Under the pieces are notes generated by a model. That model made no database searches. It was not told the origin of the DNA and saw nothing but the letters and a program-made list of their open reading frames with translations. Positions 17,039 through 24,847 of a DNA stretch of 64,000 bases are shown here, one piece after another. The translations under genes and the position numbers were made by a program. The DNA comes from Massilia litorea (GTDB taxonomy: Bacteria; Pseudomonadota; Gammaproteobacteria; Burkholderiales; Burkholderiaceae_D). Positions within the stretch are counted from its first letter, which is position 1; every line of letters starts with the position of its first letter. Location of the stretch: contig NZ_CP062941.1 of assembly GCF_015101885.1 (NCBI RefSeq), positions 620,001 through 684,000 of the forward strand, written 5' to 3'.

Positions 17039-17614
17039 TCAGGGCCCTGGATGGGTATTGTCGGGCAAGGAAGGGATCGCACGCAGGTATTCATACACGG
17101 CGATCAGCTCCAGCTCGGTCTTTTTGCCAAAGACCGGCCAGGGCATGACCTGAACGATGGTGCCGGGCGGATCCTTGGGATTGTGCCCGGTGCGCATCAT
17201 CTGGATGAACTCGCTTCGCGTCAGCCCCGCAGGCTTGCCTGCATTGTCCGGCGTGATGTTGGCCGACGTGATCTCGGGCCCGAACTGTCGGCCGCCGGAC
17301 AAGTATTCTTCGGCATTGAGCCGTTCTGGTTCGCCTTTGAACGGGTCGCCCCCGGGCGAATAGGTCGGATGACTGTGGCAGTCGACACATCCGCTCGTGT
17401 TGACGACGTAGCTGCCCAGGCCGACCAGCTGGCGATTCTTGCCCGCCAGATTCAACACGACGCCGGCTGGGACGATGGCATAGCCACGCTTCACAGGATT
17501 CTCGCTGTCGAGGAAATCCCTCAAACCACCGGCTGCCGCGACGGACACTGCTGCCGATGCGACCAGCGCCGCTGCGAGCCATGCGCGACGGCCAGTTCTC
17601 CACGATGTATTCAT
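17039..17614 (-). CDS. Exported c-type cytochrome
   Basis: A 191-residue secreted monohaem cytochrome. The signal peptide is MNTSWRTGRRAWLAAALVAS with cleavage after VAAA; the CVDCH haem site is at about residues 75-79. A Met near VMPWPVFG towards the C-terminus is the likely distal ligand. ATG 17614 is preceded by GGAGGGAG. No oxidoreductase partner is adjacent, so it is probably an electron carrier for an enzyme encoded elsewhere. Confidence 0.88.
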   Translation of the reverse strand: MNTSWRTGRRAWLAAALVASAAVSVAAAGGLRDFLDSENPVKRGYAIVPAGVVLNLAGKNRQLVGLGSYVVNTSGCVDCHSHPTYSPGGDPFKGEPERLNAEEYLSGGRQFGPEITSANITPDNAGKPAGLTRSEFIQMMRTGHNPKDPPGTIVQVMPWPVFGKKTELELIAVYEYLRAIPSLPDNTHPGP

Positions 17615-17763
17615 GCTCCCTCCCTCCGCCAAACTGGACACGCGCCCGGCAAGCGCGATCGCACGGGCGCTCATTTAGACTAGTCTCAGTCTAGTCGCGG
17701 CGCGCCGCATCGCCGGTGCGTTGGGCGGAGGTTTGAGATTTATCAATCAGGCCAGCGAACTGT

Positions 17764-17973
17764 TCACACCTTGCTCAGCGCGTCCGGCTTGTGGGCCGCC
17801 TCAGCCCCGGTCTTGTCGCTGACGACCAGGTACTCGGGATTGTCTTGTGAGGCGGCGACGTGGTGCCCCTTGATCTCCGTGGGCTCAGTCAATTTCTTCT
17901 TGATGGTGCCGGTCACCGTTCCCTGCGAGGAATGCCATTGCACCTTGTCGCCGACCTTGAATGTATTCGTCAT
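17764..17973 (-). CDS. DUF2945 / HVA1-type TUDOR domain small protein
   Basis: A 69-residue single-domain protein beginning MTNTFKVGDKVQWHSSQGTV, with TGTIKKKLTEP and the HHVAASQDNPEYLVVSDKTG segment, matching the hypervirulence-associated TUDOR (DUF2945) family. Members are small cytoplasmic proteins of unknown role, often beside stress genes. The start at 17973 has GGGAGC upstream; a longer frame (to 18273) is not family-like. Confidence 0.85.
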   Translation of the reverse strand: MTNTFKVGDKVQWHSSQGTVTGTIKKKLTEPTEIKGHHVAASQDNPEYLVVSDKTGAEAAHKPDALSKV

Positions 17974-18126
17974 GCTTGCTCCCTGGAAGTGAAAAAAAGA
18001 AGTGCGTGCCGGGCGCCCGGCCCGGCTTGACTTCCGCGCGGCGCGCACTAGGCTCAATGTATGGCCGTCCGCGACATGAGCGGGCGCGATTGTCGCTGGA
18101 CGGCCGATTCTTGATAGGAGGCTGTC

Positions 18127-18570
18127 ATGGACGCGCAAGAAAACAAACGGCTGATCATGGAAGGCTACCAGATGTTCCAGAACGGCGACATCCCGCGACT
18201 GCTCGAGCGGTATCACGACGACGCGGTCTGGATCGAACCCGAGTCGGAGTACATCCCCTTCTCCGGCCGCCACAACGGCAAGGCGGAAATTGCCCGCTTT
18301 TTCAAATCACTCGACGATGCCGCGCAGGCCATCCGTTTCGTTCCGCAGGAATTCATCGCGGAAGGCGACAAGGTCATCGTTACCGGCGAAGCGACCTGGC
18401 TCGTCCGGCAAACCGGACGCAGCTACGATAGTCCCTGGGTGCACGTGTTCACGCTGCGCGACGGCAAGGTCGCACGCTTCCAGGATTATCACGACACCGC
18501 GGCAAGCCAACGGGCCTACCAGCCGGACCAGCCGGGACAGGCAGCAACGGGAATGCCGATGCACCATTGA
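18127..18570 (+). CDS. SnoaL-like/NTF2-fold protein
   Basis: A 147-residue protein with the NTF2-like polyketide cyclase/ketosteroid isomerase fold: an N-terminal helix (NKRLIMEGYQMFQNGDI), ERYHDDAVWIEP, FSGRHNGKAEIARFF, and the C-terminal strand HVFTLRDGKVARFQDYHD. A TAGGAGG site sits 5 bp before the ATG. Family members can be enzymes or scaffolds; no catalytic assignment is safe. It lies alone, divergent from the DUF2945 gene. Confidence 0.85.
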   Translation: MDAQENKRLIMEGYQMFQNGDIPRLLERYHDDAVWIEPESEYIPFSGRHNGKAEIARFFKSLDDAAQAIRFVPQEFIAEGDKVIVTGEATWLVRQTGRSYDSPWVHVFTLRDGKVARFQDYHDTAASQRAYQPDQPGQAATGMPMHH

Positions 18571-18594
18571 GTGCGCTACAGGGACTCTGTAGCA

Positions 18595-18625
18595 AAACGC
18601 CACCCTTGCGGTGGCGTTTGTTTTA
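18595..18625. terminator. Bidirectional intrinsic terminator
   Basis: AAACGCCACC (18595-18604) and GGTGGCGTTT (18610-18619) with a 5-base loop, a T-rich tail on the plus strand and an A-rich lead. It serves the convergent genes ending at 18570 and 18653. Confidence 0.88.
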
Positions 18626-18652
18626 TTTACCTACCGGGCGCAGTCGCGCCTG

Positions 18653-19189
18653 TCACCACATCAAATCGTCGGGAATCTTGAAGTCCGCATACGGATCGTC
18701 TTCCTCGAGCGCAGCCTCGTTCTTCTTGACCCGCACCAGCAGCGAAGCATCGCGCTCGGCGATCTTGTCGGCAATGACGCGTGGCACCAGCTCGGTGTTG
18801 TCGCCCAGGCGCACGATGACGAGGCGTCCGGCCATCAGGTGTTCCTGCACCGTATGCGAGACATAAATGCGCTCGATTTTTGTGCCGTGCGTAAAATTGT
18901 AGGCGACATCGCCATTGCCCTTGCCCTGGCGGTTCTTCTGCACCATTTGCACGATCTGCGCCATGATCGCCTTCTGCTGGGCGGCAGCGTCGCGCTGGGC
19001 GTTCAGTTCGCGCGCCCGTTCGGCGTTCTTGCGCTGCAGTTCGGCAGCGGCCAGCTTCGCCTCGTCGACACTCTCGGTGCCGGTGCGGCGTTCGATCTTT
19101 TGCTGCTTGCTCTTTTCCTGCTGAACTTGTTTTGCCTTGTTCTTGTTGACCAGCCCGGCCTTCAAGAATTGATCCTGCAACGATGCCAT
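18653..19189 (-). CDS. DUF2058 family protein (YaiL-like)
   Basis: A 178-residue cytoplasmic protein of the DUF2058 family, recognised from MASLQDQFLKAGLVNKNKA, the Lys/Gln-rich helix that follows, and the C-terminal domain with VAYNFTHGTKIERIYV and RLVIVRLGDN. The first third is a charged helix likely to be a coiled coil. Function unknown in the family. It stands alone between two terminator-bounded neighbours. Confidence 0.9.
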   Translation of the reverse strand: MASLQDQFLKAGLVNKNKAKQVQQEKSKQQKIERRTGTESVDEAKLAAAELQRKNAERARELNAQRDAAAQQKAIMAQIVQMVQKNRQGKGNGDVAYNFTHGTKIERIYVSHTVQEHLMAGRLVIVRLGDNTELVPRVIADKIAERDASLLVRVKKNEAALEEDDPYADFKIPDDLMW

Positions 19190-19271
19190 TGTGGGCGCTC
19201 CCTATAAATATTCCCGCCAGCATAGCAAGGAGCGCCGCCAGCTACCAGTGCCGGCCGCCTTCGGGGGTGTT

Positions 19272-20234
19272 TCAGTTGCGTGCCGGCGGCAGCGGCAGGC
19301 CATCGGCCAGTGCCAGCGCCGTCAAGGCTTCCTCCAGCACCACCCTCGCCTGCCCGGCCGCGCGCTCGAGCATGGAGTGCAGGCGCGCATCCTCCGGATT
19401 GCGGTTGGCGCAATTGGCGCTGTAGCGTTCGAAACTGCCGACCATCAGCAATATATCGGTGATGTGGCGCGGGCATTCGCAGCTGAGGCGGTTGCCGGCG
19501 GCCGAGATGGTGGCCAGCGCTTCCTCGTCGAAACGGGGCGGCGCGACGGTGGGACCTGGCGCCTCCGGGCTCGGCAGGCGCTGTCCGGCCAGGGCCGAGC
19601 GGCACAGCAGCGCCAGCTCGCCCAGCTCGGCCGGCATGCGTGCGACCAGGTAACCCTGGGCCCGCAAGGCGCGGATCGTGGCGCTGGCGCAAAAACGGTA
19701 CAGCACGACGGTCGCCGCGACACCTGCCGCTTCGCGCGCGGCGGCCAGCAGCGGCATGGCGCTGTCGTCGAGCTCGGACACTTCGGCCACGAGCACCTGC
19801 CCGCCGTTGTGTGCACGCAGACCCGCCACCTGTTCGAGGCGGGCGCAGCTGGCGCGCACGTCCAGTCCCAGCGGCTGGCGCTCGGCCGCCACCCGCCGCG
19901 CCAGGCTCGGGCCGACCAGCAAGACTGGTACCGGGCCGCTGGCCACGCGCGCATCGGCGGCGCCGGCGGCCAGCATCGCCTGCAGCTGTTCGCGCGCCAG
20001 GCCGGCCAGCACGCCGATCGCATGGCCCTGGTCAACCAGCTGTTTTAGAAGACTAAGGCGTGCCACCTGCTCGGCCGAGTACAGGCGCTGGCCGTGCGCC
20101 GAGCGCTCGGCGTCCGACAGGCTGTAGCGGCGCTCCCAGATGCGCAGCGTCTCCACCGGCAGCCCGGCCAGCCGGGCGGCGGCGCCACTGCGGTACAAAA
20201 TGCGATCAGGCTCACTTCTCTGCAGCATATTCAT
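19272..20234 (-). CDS. MerR-family transcriptional regulator with divergent effector domain
   Basis: A 320-residue regulator. The N-terminal MerR winged-helix domain is clear: [49 protein letters not shown]. The following 200 residues look like the middle and C-terminal parts of CarH/LitR-type regulators (a helical cap, then a Rossmann-like segment [14 protein letters not shown] to [13 protein letters not shown]), but the DxHxxG cobalamin-binding motif is missing, so it probably does not bind B12. The extreme C-terminus carries CECPRHI and CANR motifs that may bind metal. It is divergent from the fasciclin gene, its likely target. Confidence 0.82.
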   Translation of the reverse strand: MNMLQRSEPDRILYRSGAAARLAGLPVETLRIWERRYSLSDAERSAHGQRLYSAEQVARLSLLKQLVDQGHAIGVLAGLAREQLQAMLAAGAADARVASGPVPVLLVGPSLARRVAAERQPLGLDVRASCARLEQVAGLRAHNGGQVLVAEVSELDDSAMPLLAAAREAAGVAATVVLYRFCASATIRALRAQGYLVARMPAELGELALLCRSALAGQRLPSPEAPGPTVAPPRFDEEALATISAAGNRLSCECPRHITDILLMVGSFERYSANCANRNPEDARLHSMLERAAGQARVVLEEALTALALADGLPLPPARN

Positions 20235-20285
20235 GGCTTTGTCTCACTGTTGTCCCTGTTATTTTGAATTATATAGCGTCAATGC

Positions 20286-20313
20286 TTGGACACGGGGCGC
20301 AAATTGGCATAAT
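20286..20313 (+). promoter_or_regulatory. Probable promoter of the fasciclin gene
   Basis: TTGGAC (20286-20291) and CATAAT (20308-20313) with a 16-bp spacer lie about 55 bp before the fasciclin ATG, in the 133-bp region shared with the divergent merR-type gene. Confidence 0.6.
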
Positions 20314-20367
20314 TTACATATGTGCAGTCCAGCCTGGACTGCGACCGTCAACGACAGGAGCCCCCCC

Positions 20368-20823
20368 ATGAAGAAGATCTTGCTTGCACTTCCACTCGCC
20401 TTTGCAATCGGTTCTACCCAGGCCGCGGACATCGTCGACACCGCCAAGGCGGCCGGCAACTTCAATACATTGATCACCGCCGTGCAGGCCGCGGGCCTGG
20501 TCGACACGCTCAAGGGCCCAGGTCCGTTTACCGTGTTCGCCCCGACCGACGCGGCGTTCGCCAAAATTCCAAAAGCCAAGCTCGACGCACTGCTGAAAGA
20601 CAAAGCGGCCTTGGCCAAGGTTCTCACCTACCACGTTGTCCCAGGCGCGGTGATGGCAGCCGACGTCAAGCCAGGCATGGTCAGGACCGTCGAAGGCAGC
20701 TCGCTCAAGGTCAGCGCCCCTGCCGGCAAGGTCATGGTCGATAAGGCCAACGTCGTCAAAACCGACATCGCAGCCGACAACGGCGTCATCCACGTGATCG
20801 ATTCGGTAATCATGCCGAACTAA
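20368..20823 (+). CDS. Secreted fasciclin (FAS1) domain protein
   Basis: A 151-residue exported protein: signal peptide [19 protein letters not shown], then one FAS1 domain with the H1 motif [15 protein letters not shown], the conserved YHVVPG segment, and the terminal [17 protein letters not shown] site precedes ATG 20368. FAS1 proteins mediate adhesion or bind polysaccharide at the cell surface; this single-domain secreted form is common in bacteria and often linked to stress-responsive regulators. Confidence 0.94.
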   Translation: MKKILLALPLAFAIGSTQAADIVDTAKAAGNFNTLITAVQAAGLVDTLKGPGPFTVFAPTDAAFAKIPKAKLDALLKDKAALAKVLTYHVVPGAVMAADVKPGMVRTVEGSSLKVSAPAGKVMVDKANVVKTDIAADNGVIHVIDSVIMPN

Positions 20824-20990
20824 GCGTTTGCAGCACGGCCGTCAGCGCCACCACCTGCCAGCCGCGGGTGGTGGCGCTACGCATTGATTCCTATCTTATT
20901 TCACGGCTGGTAAATCCCCGCTTTCAACTGAATTTGGGCATCAAAGACTTCAGCCTATACTTTTTATTTTCCTTCTTACGCGAGGATCAC

Positions 20991-21872
20991 ATGCCGCATC
21001 TGGGCCTGGTCTGCATTACCGTCTCAAAAGAGGTCCGCTACCGTACCGTCACGCGCACGCGCCTGCACGCCCAATCAGCCGATACCCAGAACAAGATCCT
21101 GGAAGACATCTACCGCGACAACCTGCAGACCCTCGACACTGCCCTGCGCTATTGCACGCAGAATGGCATTTCGCTGTATCGCCTGCCTTCGTCGATCTTT
21201 CCATTTGCCGACACGCCCGAAGGCCTCGACCTCCTGCGCACCCTGGCCCCGAGCCTGGCGCGCTCGGGCAAGCGCGCGCTCGAGGCCGGCATCCGGCTGG
21301 TGATGCATCCGGACCAGTTCGTGGTGCTTAGTTCCGACTCGCCCGACGTCGTCGCCAACAGCATCAGGATATTGCAGATGCACGCCGACATCATGGATCT
21401 GCTCGAGCAGCCGCGTTCGTCCTGGGCGCTGCTGGAAATCCACGGCGGCAAAGCAAACCGGGCCGACGCACTGATCAGGTGCATTGCGACGCTGCCCGAC
21501 GCGATCCGCTGCCGGCTCGGCCTGGAGAACGACGAATACGCCTACAGTGCCGAGGAGATCCACGCCATTTGCATGGCAAGCGGCGTGCCGATGGTGTTCG
21601 ATGCCCACCACCACATCGTCCACGAGGACCTGCCCAGTTACGACGATCCGAGCGTCGAGGAGATGCTGCGCAAGGCGCGCGCGACCTGGGCCGACCCTGC
21701 GCAGCAGCTGGTCCACATCTCCAACGGACGCAGCGGCTTCAACGACCGCCAGCACGCCGATTTGATCGATACGATGCCGGCCTGCTATGCCCAGGCACCC
21801 TGGATCGAGATCGAGGCGAAGTCGAAAGAAGAGGCCATCGACGGACTACGCCCCTGGCTGCAATCCATCTGA
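20991..21872 (+). CDS. uvsE: UV damage endonuclease (UVDE/UvsE)
   Basis: A TIM-barrel metal-dependent endonuclease that nicks DNA 5' of UV photoproducts and abasic sites, an alternative to nucleotide excision. The 293 residues begin MPHLGLVCITVSKEVRYRTV after a GAGGATC ribosome binding site (the longer frame to 20868 is rejected). Metal and active-site motifs include YRLPSSIFPF, RLVMHPDQFVVLSS, LLEIHGGKANR, LENDEYAYSAEEI, VFDAHHHIVH and the terminal IEIEAKSKEEAI. Length and motif order fit the family. Confidence 0.94.
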   Translation: MPHLGLVCITVSKEVRYRTVTRTRLHAQSADTQNKILEDIYRDNLQTLDTALRYCTQNGISLYRLPSSIFPFADTPEGLDLLRTLAPSLARSGKRALEAGIRLVMHPDQFVVLSSDSPDVVANSIRILQMHADIMDLLEQPRSSWALLEIHGGKANRADALIRCIATLPDAIRCRLGLENDEYAYSAEEIHAICMASGVPMVFDAHHHIVHEDLPSYDDPSVEEMLRKARATWADPAQQLVHISNGRSGFNDRQHADLIDTMPACYAQAPWIEIEAKSKEEAIDGLRPWLQSI

Positions 21873-21947
21873 AAAACTGCCTGTATTGACTAAAAGTTGT
21901 TTTAAACGCACAAATACGGTGCAAGTTGTAAGCGTCTGTGTGTTTTT

Positions 21948-22042
21948 TGTCGGAAATTCTTACATTTTCTCACTAAATTTTTCGCCAACGAAATTTTCCT
22001 CTGAGTAATCAAAGACATAGTCTGCTGGCACGCAATATGCAT
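21948..22042 (+). promoter_or_regulatory. Sigma-54 promoter and upstream palindrome of the second PEP-CTERM gene
   Basis: CTGGCACGCAATATGCAT (22025-22042) has GG (22027-22028) and GC (22039-22040) 10 bp apart, an excellent RpoN -24/-12 match. About 75 bp upstream, TGTCGGAAATTCTTACA (21948-21964) is an imperfect palindrome, TGT-N2-GAA-N-TTC-N2-ACA, the right distance for an enhancer-binding protein such as the PrsR regulators of PEP-CTERM genes. The assignment to PrsR is inference. Confidence 0.75.
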
Positions 22043-22148
22043 CAGCTGCCGAGTCGGCGAGGTACATTGCCGCGAACTACAAGGCGCTGTATGGCGTTCA
22101 CGAAATGCCAGCACAGCACCAATGTCTAAAACTTTGGAGGCGCATCAG

Positions 22149-22787
22149 ATGATGAAGAAAGCACTTGTTGCATTGGCATTTTCGGGCATGGCGTTGTCGG
22201 CCCAGGCCGGTGCATTGTTGGCAGAAGGTTTTGAAGATGTAGGTGGTCTCGCCGCTAAAGGCTGGGTCCTGAAGAATGGCGGCACCCCGCCCGGCTTGAC
22301 TTCCGGCTGGGCCCAGGGCAGCTCGAACATCTTCCCTGCCCTGAGCGGCCCGGCAAACAGCTATGCATCCGCCAATTATCTGAACGCCGCTGCTGGCGGG
22401 GATCTCAATACCTGGCTGATCACCTCCGAGTTTTCGACCGGCATCAACGGCGCCACCGTCTCCTTCTGGCTGCGCGCTGACGCGTATCCTGGCACCAGCG
22501 ACCAGATCGCCTTCGGCTTCGGCAATGCCAATGGCGAACTGAACTCCTTCGTCCTCGGCGCGCCAGTCACCGTCGGTACCGACGGCTGGGCCCGCTATGA
22601 AGTGATGACGGCCGGCGGCCAGGGCAACGCCCGCTTCGCGCTGCAATACACCGGCGCCGCCGACTTTGCCAACTACGTCGGCGTCGACAGCCTGCTGGTC
22701 AGCGAAGTCCCTGAACCGTCGACCATGCTCAGCCTGTTCGCCGGCGCAATGGGCCTGGCACTGGTGCGCCGCCGCAAGCGCGGCTGA
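22149..22787 (+). CDS. PEP-CTERM-sorted exoprotein
   Basis: A 212-residue exported protein with a signal peptide MMKKALVALAFSGMALSAQA. The body, with EGFEDVGGLAAKGWVLKN and TWLITSEFSTGINGATVSFWLRA, resembles the choice-of-anchor/cleaved-adhesin type of jelly-roll domain. The C-terminus is a textbook PEP-CTERM tail: EVPEPSTMLSLFAGAMGLAL then VRRRKRG. GGAGG at 22136-22140 supports ATG 22149 (or 22152). A sigma-54 promoter precedes it. Two further genes for exported proteins follow on the same strand. Confidence 0.92.
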   Translation: MMKKALVALAFSGMALSAQAGALLAEGFEDVGGLAAKGWVLKNGGTPPGLTSGWAQGSSNIFPALSGPANSYASANYLNAAAGGDLNTWLITSEFSTGINGATVSFWLRADAYPGTSDQIAFGFGNANGELNSFVLGAPVTVGTDGWARYEVMTAGGQGNARFALQYTGAADFANYVGVDSLLVSEVPEPSTMLSLFAGAMGLALVRRRKRG

Positions 22788-22809
22788 TCGCCACACGGAT
22801 TTCGCAAGC

Positions 22810-22828
22810 CGAAGCGCAAGGCGCTTCG
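22810..22828 (+). other. Intergenic hairpin without T-run
   Basis: CGAAGCGC (22810-22817) and GCGCTTCG (22821-22828) form a perfect 8-bp stem with an AAG loop between the PEP-CTERM gene and the next gene. Lacking a T-run, it may attenuate transcription or stabilise the upstream message. Confidence 0.5.
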
Positions 22829-22852
22829 CAACCTCAATACCAGGAGATTCTC

Positions 22853-23278
22853 ATGTCCCAGAAACATCAGTCCGGCCAGCGCCTGCTGTGCGCCGCCGGC
22901 ATCACCCTGGCCCTGCTGGGCCTCGTCAGCCAAGCCTCCGCCCAGGAAGCGGTCCAGTCGAGCGATGCGCTGACCGTCGTGCGCGATGCAGGCACCGGCC
23001 AGCTGCGCAATGCCACCGCCGAAGAGCACGCCGCAATGCAGGCGCAGGGGGCACAAGCGAACGCCCGCGTGCGCACCCTGCGCGCTTCGCCGCAAGCCTT
23101 CCAGCAGAAATTCCACGCCAGCGGTGCCCGCGGCGTGCGCCTGACCGACGAGTTCACCAACTCCGTACGTGCGGAACGCCAGCCGGACGGCAGCATTGCG
23201 ACTTACGAGTCGAGCAATGCAGACCAGTCCTCGGCTGTCGCCGGCCACGTCCACACCAACAAGGTTGAAACGGAGTAA
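22853..23278 (+). CDS. Small exported protein paired with the metalloprotease
   Basis: A 141-residue protein with a signal peptide (RLLCAAGITLALLGLVSQASA). The mature part is hydrophilic and Ala/Gln-rich: a helical stretch at about 50-95 (TAEEHAAMQAQGAQANARV), then GVRLTDEFTNSVRAERQPDG and a C-terminus with two His residues (AGHVHTNKVETE). I recognise no family. A CAGGAG site precedes the ATG at 22853. Its stop is only 2 bp before the metalloprotease ATG, so the pair is almost certainly translated together; a trans-acting propeptide, inhibitor or chaperone role is possible but inferred. Confidence 0.75.
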   Translation: MSQKHQSGQRLLCAAGITLALLGLVSQASAQEAVQSSDALTVVRDAGTGQLRNATAEEHAAMQAQGAQANARVRTLRASPQAFQQKFHASGARGVRLTDEFTNSVRAERQPDGSIATYESSNADQSSAVAGHVHTNKVETE

Positions 23279-23280
23279 AC

Positions 23281-24765
23281 ATGCGCACCCCTCAATTTTC
23301 GCGTTCCGCCGCGCGCTCGCTGATTGCAGCCGCCTGCGCCCTGACCTGCCTGGCCTCGGAAGCGGCCACCATCAAGATCCAGAGCCGCGACCCTGCCGGC
23401 TACGGCTTCAATGACCCGACCCCGGTCGCGCCAGTCGGCGGCAACATGGGCACCACGCTCGGCCAGCAGCGCTTCAACGTCTACCGTTATGTCGCCGACA
23501 TCTGGGAAAAGAACCTCGAAAGCAACGTCGAGATCGTCGTCTCGGCCGGCTGGGAAAACCTGACCTGCACCTCGACCTCGGCCACCCTGGGCAGTGCCTC
23601 GGCATGGAACTTGTGGCACGACTTCCCGGGCGGCGCACCAGGCACCTGGTATCCGCAAGCGCTGGCCAACAAGCTGGCCAAGACCAACCTGAGCGCAGGC
23701 CAGCCTGACGACGGCACCGGCTACGGCAACGTCGACATTAAGACCCAGTTCAACGCCCGCCTCGGCCAGACCGGCTGCCTCGACGGTGCGCCGTTCTACC
23801 TGGGCCTGGACGGCAAGGCCGGCACCGCCGTCAACTTCGCTGCCACCCTGCTGCACGAACTGGGCCATGGCCTGGGCTTCTCGGTGATGAGCGTCAGCAC
23901 CTCGAGCGGCAACCGCATCAACGCCGAGTACACCGCGTACACCCCGGACGGCCTGCCGAGCATCTGGGAACGCTTCATGTACGACAACACGGCCAAGAAG
24001 AGCTGGCTGGACATGACCTCGGCCGAACGCAAGGCCTCGGCAATCAATCCGCTGCAACTGGCCTGGACCGGTCCGAACGCCGTCGCCGGCGCCGCCATCC
24101 TGAAGCCGCTGCCGGTCGTGAAATCGTCGAGCCCGGCAGGTGCCGTGCCGACCGCGCCGTACAGCCCATCGGCCTTTGGCCCGGCCGTGCCGAGCACCGG
24201 CAACCTGGGTGTGCTGGCGACGATCGCCGCCCAAACTGGCGAACTGGGCCCTGGCTGCTCGCCGTTCAACGCCGCCAACGCTGCCGCCGCCAAAGGCAAG
24301 GTGCCGATCATCAGCCGCGGTGGCTGCACCTTCGCCGAAAAAGTGAAGAACGCGCAGAACGCCGGTGCGGTTGCCGTCATCCTGGCGAACAACGCCGCCG
24401 GCACCTTCACCCCGGGCGGCGCGGACGCAACCGTGACGATCCCGTCGGTCGGCATCACCCAGGCCGATGGCGAAACGCTGAAGGCAGCCGTTGCCGCCGC
24501 CGTGAAATACGGCTCGCGCAGCACCCCTGGCTCGGTGACCGCCTCGCTGGCGATCGACCCGAACCGCAAGGCCGGCGCCGACCTGGCAGGCCGTCCGCTG
24601 CTGTACACGCCGAACCCGCTGATCGGCGGCTCGTCGGTCTCGCACTGGGACGTCTCGGCTTCGCCGAACCTGCTGATGGAACCAAACATCAGCGCCGACC
24701 TGACCCTCACCGTGACGCCGCCGCTGGACCTGACGCTGCCACTGCTGAAGGACATCGGCTGGTAA
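23281..24765 (+). CDS. Secreted leishmanolysin-like zinc metalloprotease with inserted PA domain
   Basis: A 494-residue exported protein with signal peptide MRTPQFSRSAARSLIAAACA and cleavage near residue 29. The zinc motif HELGHGLGF is at residues 192-200. The metzincin third ligand is absent at the usual position (Val202); instead SHWD (His455) followed by LMEP (Met467 region) matches the distant His and Met-turn of gp63/leishmanolysin-type enzymes. Between them, at about residues 310-412, is a protease-associated domain (LGPGCSPFN, IISRGGCTFAEKV, AGAVAVILANN, VTIPSVGITQADGE). No PEP-CTERM tail is present although the preceding sorted gene is close. A strong terminator follows. Confidence 0.87.
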   Translation: MRTPQFSRSAARSLIAAACALTCLASEAATIKIQSRDPAGYGFNDPTPVAPVGGNMGTTLGQQRFNVYRYVADIWEKNLESNVEIVVSAGWENLTCTSTSATLGSASAWNLWHDFPGGAPGTWYPQALANKLAKTNLSAGQPDDGTGYGNVDIKTQFNARLGQTGCLDGAPFYLGLDGKAGTAVNFAATLLHELGHGLGFSVMSVSTSSGNRINAEYTAYTPDGLPSIWERFMYDNTAKKSWLDMTSAERKASAINPLQLAWTGPNAVAGAAILKPLPVVKSSSPAGAVPTAPYSPSAFGPAVPSTGNLGVLATIAAQTGELGPGCSPFNAANAAAAKGKVPIISRGGCTFAEKVKNAQNAGAVAVILANNAAGTFTPGGADATVTIPSVGITQADGETLKAAVAAAVKYGSRSTPGSVTASLAIDPNRKAGADLAGRPLLYTPNPLIGGSSVSHWDVSASPNLLMEPNISADLTLTVTPPLDLTLPLLKDIGW

Positions 24766-24792
24766 TCGACAGCAGACAGTAAGCTGCACATG

Positions 24793-24830
24793 AACCGGGC
24801 GGGTGGCGCAAGCTGCCCGCCCGGTTTTTC
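24793..24830 (+). terminator. Intrinsic terminator after the metalloprotease gene
   Basis: A perfect 11-bp stem AACCGGGCGGG (24793-24803) / CCCGCCCGGTT (24816-24826) with a 12-base loop and TTTTTCTTT tail. The convergent methyltransferase gene ends at 24848. Confidence 0.92.
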
Positions 24831-24847
24831 TTTCGACGTTTCCCCGG

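Noticed and set aside
23281..24765. Metalloprotease as a classical metzincin
   Set aside because: The third His of HExxHxxGxxH is absent; the distant SHWD plus LMEP fits leishmanolysin-type spacing better.
23203..24789. Open frame of 528 codons antisense to the metalloprotease
   Set aside because: Shadow frame; the sense strand has signal peptide, HELGH and PA motifs.
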